A DNA stretch of 27,648 nucleotides from Conidiobolus incongruus B7586 (lineage: Eukaryota; Entomophthoromycota; Entomophthoromycetes; Entomophthorales; Conidiobolaceae): the NCBI GenBank assembly GCA_000697335.1, contig JNEM01015855.1, positions 1 through 27,648 of the forward strand, read 5' to 3'. The position numbers and the translations under genes are program-made. Below are positions 10,343 through 20,704 of the stretch, piece by piece. A model generated the notes under the pieces. The model was not told the DNA's origin and made no database searches. It worked only from the letters and a program-made list of their open reading frames with translations. Numbering within the stretch: position 1 is the first letter of the stretch; the number at the start of each line of letters is the position of its first letter.

Positions 10343-11726
10343 TTATTCTATTTATAATATAATAATTTTCAAATTAAAAACTTATTAATTTTACTCTAAA
10401 TATATTCCAATTTTTTAGAAATAAAATTTAAAAAATATATATTTTGATTAATTTCTTATTAATTTAATATACTATTATCATAAGCTTCATGGAACTATCC
10501 TTAAGCAAATTAGAAAGAATTTATAATAAATTGAAAAAAAGCTAATCTTATATTGATGCCAACTTGAATCAATATAATTATTATTCATAATAAATCATTA
10601 TTTATATATAAGTGATTTTTCCTTATTTGGAGTTGAAAGAAAATATTATTGAGAAATCAAATATTGATATTTAATATCATAATTAAATTGAATTTAATAG
10701 AACGATAATAATAATCATTTCTAATAATAATATTTATAGCTAATTATATTTCACTATAATTAATTTTTATAATTAAAGAATAATTATAGACTTATAGATA
10801 TATTTTTTAAATTTGCAAATTTGAACTTTATTATATTATTTATTAATATACCTTATACTTATATAATAAGGAATAAAATATATTTTAAATTTTATTTAAT
10901 TAAAATATTATAATTGTTAGTTATTGAATGACTAGGAAAAAAAATAAATGGCTAAACCTATATATTGAATATACTCTATATAATAATAATTTCACATTTT
11001 AAGACAGAATATAATATCAATTTATTCATTAATTTATTAATTAAATACTATGAATTTATATGTTTTTTTTAAAATTATAGCCTAAGTTAATTTTAATTCT
11101 GAGTTTAAAATAAATACTCACTATGTAATTGCCTTTAATAAATTATTATACTCATTTTTTATTGTTATTAAAATATATTTTAAATAATTAAAATTTTTTC
11201 ATATCTATTTAATAATCAAATATTTTTTTAATCAATTATCAAAATTTCATCTATTTAATATGATATATAAATTTTTTTTGTTTAATAAGCTATTGGTTTG
11301 TATTATATAATTTTTAGTTAAGTTTATAATTTATTAATATATTACCTTTCAAACAAATTATGATTATATTGATATTATAAATTTACATTGCTTAGACAAG
11401 AAAATAATATGATCTTTAATTTATAAAAGTTTACATGGTCATTAATTGACTATATTGTTATTATATGAACAATATATTCAAATATGAATAAATTGAACTA
11501 AAATTTAGACAATAAATTATAACTTTATATTGATTGTACTTTCTATATAATTAATTAGCAAAAAATAGCATTTCACTTATTATTTGCGATTGATGAAATT
11601 TCTATAATTATGAATTGTCCAAAAGATGATTTTATCTCCAATTGAAAATAGAATATTAAAGATTGTAAAAATAAAATATGGATACGGTGGATTATATTAT
11701 ATTGAATTTACCATATTTTTATATGA
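10343..11726. other. AT-rich gene desert
   Basis: Extremely AT-rich sequence with no supported gene. A minus-strand ATGAAGCTTATG near 10488 could be the displaced start of member d, but it runs into a stop after eight codons. No other repeat or RNA gene was recognised. Confidence 0.5.
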
Positions 11727-12203
11727 TCAAACAAAACTATTATGTTTTGAAAATTGTTTGAAAATATGATTGCCTAGTCTATTAATACGTCTTATTAGTT
11801 CAATTATACTTTGATGAAATATTTGGTCCATATCTTTGTCACGATTATATTCACATTCAAAATCTCCAAATTGGCACTGTGTTATTAATCCAGAATATTT
11901 GGATTGGTTACTCTCCAGGTAGCTAGGCATTCCAGTATCTGCTACTTCTTTAAGTAGTATTTGATCAATGTTTTCTTCACCCAAAATACTCAAGAAATAT
12001 TTCAAATCTTCCTCAATATTGTCACTATAACAATCTTTAGCTTTAGGTTCGACGCTAGAATTGGGATTATTAGAGTTATAGCTTATTTGATTTATTTCAT
12101 GTTGTTGAAATACTTGAACATGGCTATAGGATTTATCCAATTTATTAACGACTAAATTGGAAAGAACACTTAATAATAAAACTGAATAAAAAATTAATTT
12201 GAT
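11727..12203 (-). pseudogene. Secreted EF-hand-like family, member b (no ATG)
   Basis: A 158-codon open frame whose first part, KLIFYSVLLLSVLSNLVVNK, is a signal peptide closely matching KLSFYSVLLLRALSISIQNK of member c. The codon where c has its ATG is ATC here, and an in-frame TAA lies just upstream, so no start codon is available unless a non-AUG start or an unseen upstream exon is used. CYSDNIEEDLK matches CQSDNTDEEIK of c, but the EF-hand-like loop is replaced by GEENIDQILLKE, which lacks the Gly at loop position 6. The C-terminal part, with QCQFGDFECEYN, is divergent. The body is otherwise uninterrupted, so loss of function would be recent, or the gene may still be used with an unusual start. 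Confidence 0.55.
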
Positions 12204-12345
12204 ATTAATATTGAATTAGCATGATGATAATTCATAATAATATCTTTGTTTATATACACGCGGCATTTTCTCATCCAAATGTTAAACCTAATATTATAGC
12301 CAGATTTTATATTCTCATGGTATTAAATATTAGTAATAAGATTCA
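12204..12345 (-). promoter_or_regulatory. Conserved upstream block with TATA box, member b
   Basis: The minus strand reads GCGTGTATATAAACAAA (TATA core at about 12248-12256), 45 bases before the lost start codon. Upstream come GGTTTAACATTTGG and ATGAGAATATAAAATC in the same order as in front of member c (TAGTTTAACAATTG, ATGAGAATATTTATTTT). Similarity over about 100 bases is clear by eye, stronger than expected for AT-rich filler. Confidence 0.6.
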
Positions 12346-13426
12346 CAAAATCTGAACTAGTATTTGTAGTAATTCAATATAAAAAAATAAAATTTGATAG
12401 CTATTTCTTGTATTCAAATGAAGCGAATTTTATTGGTATGTAATATGCTTTAAAATAAAAAACTAAAATTTCTACTTTATTTTTGTCATGTGTCTTGTAT
12501 TTATAATTGAAAATTATTATTTAATGATGATTCGGTATATATGAATATTACACTTAGCTGTCAATTTTTTATTTGAATCGTTAGAAATTATATGGCAATA
12601 CATATTTGTTCTTGGTGCTAATCATATAAGATTTTTGATAATTTCATGATTAAAATCATAATCAATTCCAAACTTGTTTCAACATATTAAAAAAATAATC
12701 AGAATATAAACTGATCATACAAATTCCAAAATTTAACAATATTGATTTTATCCAAAATAATTTATTAATTGATAGATTAAATATTTTTAATAATTTTATT
12801 TTTAGACATATAGTGACTAATGACTTGATATTGAATTCAAATATTGTAATAATATTTATGATGTATAAACCTTGATCAAATTTGTCAAAAATATCTATTT
12901 ATTGATCATTAATATTACAAAATAGATCACATATAAATAACAATACAGTAAATATATATTTCATATAATGTGAGTAATTAAAAGTGATTTATTTTACAGT
13001 TTTATATGTTTGATATATTAGATAATTAATAATATTATGTGATAAGCCTTTTTCATATGGTAAATCAATGCTTTCATAAGTGAGAATTAGCATCTTATTC
13101 AATATGATCGGGAGTTTTGAAGCTTTATTCTTACCATTTTGATTTTTTGTTATATCATCTGTAATATATTAACAATCAATTAGGAAATTATTATTGTTGA
13201 ATATAAAGAGAATTAGAACAATTTAAATACTTAGTAAGTCATGTGTCAATAAAATTTGGAAAAATAATTCAGAATATATCAAAATCATAAATGCTCATCT
13301 GAAATAATCAAATATAATTTAGAAACTTCATATTTGACCAAAATGATTAATATTGTAAATAAAATCATATTTACTTATTTCTTTAGTCACAGGAGAATTC
13401 AAATTCCTTGTATTAATGCTATTTTA
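12346..13426. other. AT-rich intergenic DNA
   Basis: No gene was supported here. A plus-strand frame at 13334-13534 is a shadow of member c. I searched this stretch for the family's EF-hand-like loop on the minus strand and did not find one. Confidence 0.5.
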
Positions 13427-14011
13427 TTAAACCATAAAAAAATCATCACTCGATACAAAATCGTATTCAGGATTATAGCATTTATAATCGCACATATCAA
13501 ATCCAAAACTTTGATTTTCGAGACATTGAGATAGACAATCTATAAAATGGGGATTATTAGACTTAACATAGTGGCCAAATTCTAATACACATTGATCATA
13601 TGGAATTCCTGAACTGCTCACAGTATACCCGTTACATTCAGGATCAACACACTGGGGTACTGCTTTGTATAATTCGATCATACTGAGCATCATACAATAT
13701 GACATTTTAGCTTTATCGAATTCATAAAACGACAATTTACCATTGTTTTGATCATCTGGGATACCGTAAATACATTTTATTTCTTCATCAGTATTATCAG
13801 ATTGGCAAGATCGAACCTTTTCTTCTGCTTCGGACCAGATCTTTTGAAAATCAAAATCAAAATCAACACTATCAAACTCATCAAACTCGTCAACTACTTC
13901 AAAGTCGTCATATTGATCTAGTTGGTCGAACTCATTGGAGTCATCCCATTTGTTCTGGATTGAAATTGAGAGAGCTCTCAATAGTAAAACAGAATAAAAA
14001 GATAATTTCAT
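13427..14011 (-). CDS. Secreted acidic, EF-hand-like, Cys-rich protein (member c)
   Basis: I do not recognise a named family. The 194-residue protein starts at the ATG at 14011, chosen because KLSFYSVLLLRALSISIQ is a good signal peptide and because the same start is found in members a and b. Residues about 24-55 are a run of Asp, Glu and Phe (for example DEFDEFDSVDFDFDF). Next comes CQSDNTDEEIKCIYG and then DDQNNGKLSFYE, which fits the 12-residue EF-hand loop (Asp1, Asn5, Gly6, Leu8, Glu12), although Gln stands at position 3. About ten Cys residues follow, consistent with disulfides in a secreted protein. It is the only whole copy of five in about 10 kb, all on the minus strand. A TATA box lies 50 bases before the ATG. 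A role in binding calcium or in host interaction is inference only. Confidence 0.8.
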   Translation of the reverse strand: MKLSFYSVLLLRALSISIQNKWDDSNEFDQLDQYDDFEVVDEFDEFDSVDFDFDFQKIWSEAEEKVRSCQSDNTDEEIKCIYGIPDDQNNGKLSFYEFDKAKMSYCMMLSMIELYKAVPQCVDPECNGYTVSSSGIPYDQCVLEFGHYVKSNNPHFIDCLSQCLENQSFGFDMCDYKCYNPEYDFVSSDDFFMV

Positions 14012-14150
14012 ATTTAAGATATTGTACAATGAACATTATAATAATACAAAGTAAAATTTTTGTTTTTATACACGCGATTTTTTTCACTCAATTGTTAAAC
14101 TATAAATTTTAGCAAAATAAATATTCTCATTGTATTTAAAATTAGTAACA
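14012..14150 (-). promoter_or_regulatory. Conserved upstream block with TATA box, member c
   Basis: The minus strand reads CGCGTGTATAAAAACAAA with the TATA core at 14061-14070, 50 bases before the ATG. TAGTTTAACAATTGAGTGA and ATGAGAATATTTATTTT precede it, and TTACTAATTTTAAATAC lies farther upstream. All are shared in order with member b, and some with member a, so this is probably the common core promoter plus upstream sites of the family. Confidence 0.65.
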
Positions 14151-15038
14151 ACTATTATTTTAGTAGGAGAATTTAAATTCTTATTTATAATAATTATAAA
14201 TATAGCAATTTATTTTTTTCATTATTAAAAAATAATTCCATATTTATAATTTATTCCACTTTTAAGAAAATTTTCAATTATTTTATTCATTTTTATTTCT
14301 TATATTTGTAACATTTATTGATGTTAAAAGGTACTATAATTGATTTAAAAACATCAATAAACCATTAACCTATTTTATTATTATCTCATAATAATCACTA
14401 GAAAGAAAAAGCATAATAAAATATATGCTCCCATCACTGAATATTGTTTATTGAGATTATATAAATATATATATTATATATAATTGAAACTATATCAATA
14501 TCTAAAAATATCTTTTACTAAATAAAAAATGATTATAAATATATAAAAAAATTTAATTCATTTTATTACATTATATAATATATTTACTAATAACATATTG
14601 ATTGAGTTTTTCATTATATTTTGTGGGTCAAAATTATTACAATATTATATTACATTTTCACTCAAAATCTAAAATTTTATATTTTTATTATTCTTATAAA
14701 TTATAATTATAGAATTTGATATATACCAAATGTAGTTCGGTAAATTCGTTGATGGCCATTGAATACAAAATATATTTTTGTTGATATATTAGAATAGAAA
14801 TACTTGGCTAGAGCAAATAATTGAGGCTACTGTTTAATAACTCATATTGATATTGATAATTATGTCAAATTCTTTTCAATATTCTGAAAATGTTCTGCCA
14901 ATAAGATACATAATTCAATTAGTCAAATAATTGAAATTTTCAAAGAAATTTGTAATTTCAGTCATAATAAAATTATATCAATTTATTTATACAAGATTAT
15001 AGAGGATTACAATTATTAAAACATCATAAACAGATGAT
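14151..15038. other. AT-rich intergenic DNA
   Basis: No gene, RNA or shared repeat was recognised between members c and e. Confidence 0.5.
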
Positions 15039-15608
15039 TTATAATTCATCTTCAGTGCCCATTAAATAATATATCAATTTGGATGAATAGTCTCTAGAAA
15101 TCAATTCATATTTGGGATTAAATCATTGATACTCACTAGTAAAAAGTTTTGGGACTATTTTTGGGTAATGAGATATATATTCTTCAAAATCTGGATTATT
15201 AGGCATATATTAATCTCCATTTCCTAATACATATTCCTTGTTTAACTATCCTATATCTTTTTTAAGACTATTTTGGCATTCATCATATTCGTCCTCACCA
15301 TAACTCGTTAACTTTTTAAGCTGGACCAAGTCAATTAACTTACACACAGCCGATTTACAGATGAAAAATGCATTAATAGACATTTTGCCGTTATTTGACA
15401 TTGAAGGTGCCTTATAAACATTTGTAATATTACTCAATGCCCTTAGAGCTCCAGTATTTATAGGGTAAACTAGAAAGTGGTAATTTTCATTAATATCGCG
15501 GATAACATAGTAACATAAAAATTTCAGTATATGAATTATATTCACAAGGAATCTTAATTGCAAAACTAAGTTATAACTTAATATCTTATTTAAAAAGATA
15601 TTAGTCAA
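15039..15608 (-). pseudogene. Secreted EF-hand-like family, member e (three stops)
   Basis: One continuous minus-strand frame carries family landmarks in the right order. SMSNNGKMSINAF matches the EF-hand-like loop of member c, with acidic positions 1, 3 and 12 lost. EYVLGNGD and MPNNPDFEEYISHYPK match CVLEFGHYVKSNNPHFIDC, and FNPKYELISRDY matches YNPEYDFVSSDD near the C-terminus. Three stops (TAG, TAA, TGA) interrupt this frame between about 15246 and 15110 without any frameshift. The N-terminal part is diverged and no clear ATG or signal peptide was found; 15608 is only the upper limit of the open frame. The upstream block seen at a, b and c is not recognisable, though a TATAAAT stands near 15645. 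Confidence 0.65.
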
Positions 15609-16604
15609 ATTTATGAAAAATCCATTTACAATTTTTCTAATTTATACCAAATCACAAATTTTAATTTGATGTAAAAATTAATATATATTCGTCAAACTTG
15701 ATATTCCCCTTTTATTAATACTTAAACTAAATATGCTTTCAATAATAAATAACGTACATTATTATATTTTACATTTATCAATAATCAAGACTTATCTTTA
15801 TATATCTTTAAATATTTTGATAGTAAATGAATATTAACTCTTGATCGATTACTTGATGAATATTTAGAATTTAAAATTTAAAGCTTTTGTATCAAGGGAT
15901 TTATTTTGAAACTCAGTAATTAATAGCCGATATTATAAATTATTTAATAATGCTATTTGATAACCAACTAGCTTTTACTCTTGCCTTCTATGTATCAAAT
16001 AAACATTTTTGAAAGTATATGCAAGTTACTAAAATCAGTACATTGGGGTTTAATTTTGGGCTATTTTTCAAAGGAATCAATATATTTTGGTTAAGGCAAT
16101 AAATAATTTAATGATTTTTTATTGTTATTCAAAATCTCATTATTTAGTACTAAATAAATCTATCCTAAAAATTCAATCAATTTTTAAAAGTTTGTTTTGA
16201 TTTAGAAGAATTAATTTGTTAAATGATACACTTTGATATATCTGGTCAAATCAAATCTTATAATAACCTATGTTATTCTGAATCAAAAAGAATACCATTT
16301 ATATAATACTTCAATATAATTTGCCAATTTGTAAAATTGAAAAATGAATATGAACTTGTAATTAAATGATTAATTAGTACAAATCCAACAGACGGTTATA
16401 CAAGTATATAAAATGTGAATCCAGGGGAAAAATCGAATGTTCATTATATATATATATTAAATAATTTGCAAATACAGTTAAAAAATCAAAAAATTTTATT
16501 ATAATATTTAAATTAATTATTAAAATTAATAATATAGATGAAAAATCAGGATTTAGTGCTCCTGCCACAAATCAAATTCAAAACCTAACACAACCAGTTA
16601 CTAG
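15609..16604. other. AT-rich intergenic DNA
   Basis: No supported gene. The last part (16545-16604) holds coding-like sequence (FSAPATNQIQNLTQPVTR) in a frame different from the BRI3-like frame that follows, and a CCTAAC motif at 16583 that could be an intron branch site, so the 5' part of that gene probably lies here. Confidence 0.4.
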
Positions 16605-16823
16605 ACATATGAATACTCCGAACTATCGCCCAAATTCCAACCAAATGGGAATTTCATGTGCGTTCCATTTGGATCTTGCGCAAGAGGTGGGGAGCATGAA
16701 TTTACAAAAGATGTTACTCTAGGAGGAGCTTTATCAGGAATATTTTTCCTTCCTATCGGTATCATGTGTTGTTTGGTTCTTTTGGAGAAGCGCTGCACGA
16801 AATGTGACGGTAGATTTGACTAG
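16605..16823 (+). CDS. BRI3-like small membrane protein, 5' structure unclear
   Basis: The frame ends TLGGALSGIFFLPIGIMCC followed by LVLLEKRCTKCDGRFD. This fits the C-terminal half of Brain protein I3 (BRI3): an FT start, one hydrophobic segment containing FxPxGxxCC, then a basic stretch and CxxCxxxF (human: [23 protein letters not shown]). BRI3 proteins are small endosomal or lysosomal membrane proteins. The upstream boundary is unclear. Position 16605 follows a TAG that could be a splice acceptor preceded by the branch-like CCTAAC, but no matching donor and first exon was found. The first ATG in frame is at 16656. A different frame upstream (MNTPNYRPNSNQMG) has the Pro/Asn-rich look of a BRI3 N-terminus, so a one-base shift near 16640 and loss of function is the alternative. 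Confidence 0.55.
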   Translation, partial: TYEYSELSPKFQPNGNFMCVPFGSCARGGEHEFTKDVTLGGALSGIFFLPIGIMCCLVLLEKRCTKCDGRFD

Positions 16824-17228
16824 TGTCTAATTAAATAAATTTAATTATTAATAATTTTAATCAATTTTGAATAAAAATTATATATAGTAATTATATTAAA
16901 AGTAATTTTAAGGTGATTAATAAATGATTTCACTTTAGATATTGTTTAAAGAATATTAGTAAATTTTAATATATTCCAGTTTTTGAATAAATCGTTTATA
17001 TTCAATGATTAAATAGAGAAAAAATTGTTTAATTTTTCAATATTGTTAATTATTATTTTCATCATTAATGTAATTTTAAATATATATAAAATTTGTATTT
17101 TAAAAATATTCTCAATTGAAATATTGAATAATTCATTTGACAGAATATATAGATTTATTTAATATGAATACCAGCCTTATATTTTAGGGTAATTGAAATT
17201 CAATTAAAAAAAGATACAGGATTGGTAG
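16824..17228. other. AT-rich intergenic DNA
   Basis: Nothing was recognised between the BRI3-like frame and the tRNA-Asn relic. Confidence 0.5.
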
Positions 17229-17302
17229 CGCTCCCAGACGGGCTTGAACCACCAACCTCCCGATTAACAGTCAGAGGTGCTAGCTAATTGCGCCATGGAA
17301 GC
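17229..17302 (-). pseudogene. tRNA-Asn(GTT) relic, copy 3
   Basis: This 74-nt copy differs from the intact tRNA-Asn at six positions. Invariant G18 of the D loop is A, the D stem has a C-A mismatch, and two T-stem pairs changed (CCACC to CCGTC, leaving G-T pairs). Two changes at the start of the anticodon stem are shared with copy 2. The acceptor stem, anticodon GTT and T loop are preserved. The next T run is about 15 bases downstream rather than adjacent. It is probably a relic, though less damaged than copy 2. Its 5' end abuts the GC-rich tract at 17303-17830. Confidence 0.8.
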
Positions 17303-17830
17303 TTGAAACATAGTCCCGGTTATTAGCTCTTGGAGTGTCATCGACGACACTGACACAGCCATTCTATAGGCCAGATTGTGAAGCATGGAACCTATTAACT
17401 AGGGTAAACTACCGATGGTCAGTTTTCTGGCTATCCGGCCATGATCACTTGTAAACGGGGCGTTGTAAAGAGAGACTAGACCAGTAGCAACAGTGACAGT
17501 ATAAGAATCTGTCATGCTAAGGGAATGGAATCACAAAATATTAATAGGAACAAGTGTAGAGTGAATAATGAAAGATGACTCAAGTGGGGCTATAGGCAGC
17601 TGCTTGAGTATACTAAAAGGGTGGTTTTTGGAAGTGTGGAGAATGGTTTATTGTAAAAAAGAAAGTGCTTTTTTGAATTAAGTGAAAAATGTTGGTATAA
17701 GTATGCAACAACTGAGTAACAGTGAGGCCACTCGGGCATGGACTGTCAGAATATTGATAAGATCGAATTTGGTTAACCAGGGTCTTGGTAGTGAATTTGA
17801 GTGAGAAAAGGTATCAATCAGGTAACAATT
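17303..17830. other. GC-rich tract abutting a tRNA relic, origin unknown
   Basis: About 530 bases with 40-50% G+C by hand count of two lines (17401-17460: 30 of 60; 17461-17520: 24 of 60), set in DNA of roughly 20%. The plus strand is G-rich in its second half. It begins exactly at the 5' end of tRNA-Asn copy 3 and ends without a clear boundary at about 17830. There is a small hairpin, GTGTC/GACAC, at 17334-17350. Neither strand has a frame I can assign, although a minus-strand stretch of about 70 codons is nearly open. Possible sources are a transferred fragment, an unrecognised structured RNA, or the fossil end of an element that targets tRNA 5' flanks. None is shown. Confidence 0.6.
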
Positions 17831-18414
17831 ATCACGAGAATTAACTATTCAATTTATGTCATTCTTAATATATCCTTAAAGTAAAATAATATTTTTATAT
17901 GACATGTTAATTTTTTGATCAAATTGTTAATCGATTTTATTTTATACTATTTATCAATATTTTTATTTAAATTCAATATCATTTTTTTACAAATTCCACC
18001 CTATACATATAATTTACTAATCATGTCAATATTAATAATTCAATAAATTATCAAAATAATATCACCAATAGAAATATTATTTTACGAATATTATCTATTC
18101 AAACTTAATTTCAATGATTAAATTTCGAATTTAAAAACTATCACAAAATCACTATCGATCGACAATACTAAATTAGTTGAAATTGAATTACAAGTCAAGC
18201 TATTTTTATAAAAAATATTGATAAGATTAATTTTAAAGTATGTAATATTAGAGTGATAAAACAAAATATTAAATGATCTTTAAATGGATCAAAATTACGA
18301 AAATTAATAAGCATTAAACAATAATTTGAATAAATAGATCATAACTTAACATTCACATAATAAATCAAGCTATATTTAAATATTATACTACAAACACAAT
18401 TCAATATAAAATAT
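17831..18414. other. AT-rich intergenic DNA, 3' flank of the HROB-like gene
   Basis: AT-rich DNA containing the 3' UTR of the minus-strand gene that ends at 18415. No gene was recognised. Confidence 0.5.
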
Positions 18415-20704
18415 TTAAAACAAAGTTTCAAAGTCGTTAAATTCTTCAAAATCCATAAATTCGTCCCATTTGTGATCTGGAATGGTAGCATTAGTCCGTT
18501 GGAACTGTGATTAGATGGATTGCTCTAATTGAAAAATAGTTATTAATGAATAGTGAGAATTGTAAAGAGTTATAAATGGTATTACCTCTGTTATATCACA
18601 CATGATAGTAAAGTGATCATTGTTGTGGGATTCAGATTCTGCTCCTGGATTATAGAAAGGACGAATTTGAATAGGAGATTGGTGACTTCCATCAGATTTT
18701 TTACCAGCTAAAAATACTTGAATGAGGTTGGTGTTATGGACTACAAGATGATATTCGTTCTTTTTGGGATTGAATAATGTGGACTATATCGGTAATAACG
18801 ATGAGTGAATGTTAAATTTTCTAAATACAGCATTTTAATTTACTCTCTGTAATACCCATACCATGCCAGGTTTAGCATATGGTTCATACAGTTCAATGAG
18901 TGATTGTTGAACTGTGGATTCAATTCTACCTATAATATAATTAGACTACGAATTAATATATGGAATATAATAAATACCTGAAGGATCGAAAAACACAGCT
19001 TGGCCATTGGAATTTGAATATTCTATTGATTTTAATATTACCGCCAAGTAGGAAATTCTGAGATCTGTATATTCTCCAGAATCGATTTTACTGATGGAAT
19101 GAAATTGAATATTAAAACCCAATTCTATATTTAAATGTGAGTTTTAGCATAGATGCCTATAGAATGAATAGAATTACCCTTATTTTCATTTTGTTCATAA
19201 TGATGAAGAAAATTGGCCCATCCGCTTTTTCTCAATAAATGGCGTTCCTCCATCTTTGCTCGCTCTATTTCCATTCTCTTAATTCTTTTCGAAAAGCCTG
19301 GGGCATCTTCACCTTTACAGGGATGTCGATCTGGTGCAGTAGCAGTCAAATCACTATATTTAATGCGCTGATCCAATTGGGCATAGAAACCAGCAGGTCC
19401 GGGCGGCCCATTGGTGACGAATGCCTGAGTGTTTTCTTCATTAGAAATTTGTCTGGAGATGGGGGCAATGCATGGCGTAAATGATACTCTTCGAGACTGT
19501 GCAGAGCTGGAACTAGAAGAACTATCATGGGTTTTTGATAGGTTCGATCTCCTTATGGGTGATATAGATTGGTTAGAGTTGGGTGGATTAGAATTGGCTG
19601 AAGTAGCTGATGAGGAAATACTAGGAGTAACTTCTCGTTGATTATTATCAGGCTTTTCATCAAATGAAACTTCTAAACATCATTTAGAATTGAAAATAAA
19701 TTACACTTTGATAATGGCATTACCATCTGCTATTTCACAGGCAAACTTAGTCGATAGGGAAGAAGTCGATAATTTTGAAGAATTTACAGTATTTTGATTT
19801 TGTATATTGAATAATTTCGAAAAATTATTTGTTTTTGGTTTCATTGTTGAGCTAGCTTTATCCAATTTTAAACTTGATAATGGACTTTTGAAATTATTCT
19901 CATTATTATTAAAATGTGAGACATTCGAAGAAGCAAGTTTGGATTGGACTATAATGAAGATAACAATTTATAATAGCTTATACATATTAAATAATATTAC
20001 CTGTCGGCGTTGCTTTCGTTATAGTAGTAATATTGGATTGATGTGTAGTTTGATTATCAATTTGGTTCAATTGAAATTTCGATAATGACAAAGTTTAGGA
20101 TTATCAGATGTAGAAGAAGAGTTAAGCTTTTTCAAGTCCGTTATAGTATTGGCCATGGTCTTTGATAGGGTTGGGACATCAGCGATGGGTTTGTTAACTT
20201 GACCCGATATTGTTGGTGACTTTGTTATTGCTACTGAAATTTTATTATTAGTGACTGCCGTAGTATTTTATGTATTTGGTTTTGCGATCTTTGGGGTTGA
20301 ATTTCCAAATTCATCAAGTTCAAGCAATTGCCTTTCCAGCTCATCTAAGTCATCTTCCATTTCAAAATCTGGTTGTGAATTTGGTCTTGACTGATTCTAA
20401 TATATTAAAGTTAATATTATGTAAAAAAGGGATCGCTTAGCGAATTTATGTTAGTCATTTTTAGCTGAGATACTTGGGAAGATGGAGATGAAGAGCCACA
20501 GATACTGTTGTCGTTCATATTTGGCTTTCCTTGAGGCATTACACTAATTTTGGAAGCATTCAATTTCGATACAGATGGAATACCAGAATTGACATTGAAA
20601 TTATTATTTTGAAATTGCGATATTGAAGTAATATTATGAGTAGCTGTAGGATTGTTTGGCTTTCGTAATCTTGCCATTAAGCTGTTTAATTTGTTATCCT
20701 CCAT
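18415..20704 (-). CDS. HROB: HROB/MCM8IP-like recombination protein (DUF4539 OB fold)
   Basis: HROB loads or activates the MCM8-MCM9 helicase in homologous recombination and crosslink repair. The C-terminal OB fold is recognisable: ISYLAVILKSIEYSNSNGQA, FFDPSGRIESTVQQSLIE, AKPGMVWVLQR, YHLVVHNTNLIQVF, corresponding to the family's LIKS, DPSG-x-GTVH, LKPGxVLLL and HYLNxTxxNLVxVF. Before it stand NGPPGPAGFYAQ, which fits the PGPAG motif of HROB, and a basic region. The N-terminus is Ser/Asn-rich with an acidic patch (MEDDLDELERQLLELDEF), and the C-terminus is acidic (WDEFMDFEEFNDFETLF). Exons: 20474-20704, 20001-20396, 19724-19948, 19178-19672, 18978-19124, 18844-18929, 18586-18783, 18415-18504. 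All junctions are GT-AG and phases agree, except that exon 2 holds an in-frame TAA near 20267 and lacks one base near 20080. So this is either a recent pseudogene or a sequence with two errors. The expected product would be about 620 residues. Confidence 0.82.

Noticed and set aside
10477-10500. Possible fifth tRNA-Asn relic (AGCTTCATGG)
   Set aside because: Only about ten bases match the tRNA 5' end; there is no anticodon or T arm.
19131-19641. Plus-strand frames over the HROB-like gene
   Set aside because: They are antisense to a continuous, phase-consistent exon of the HROB-like gene.
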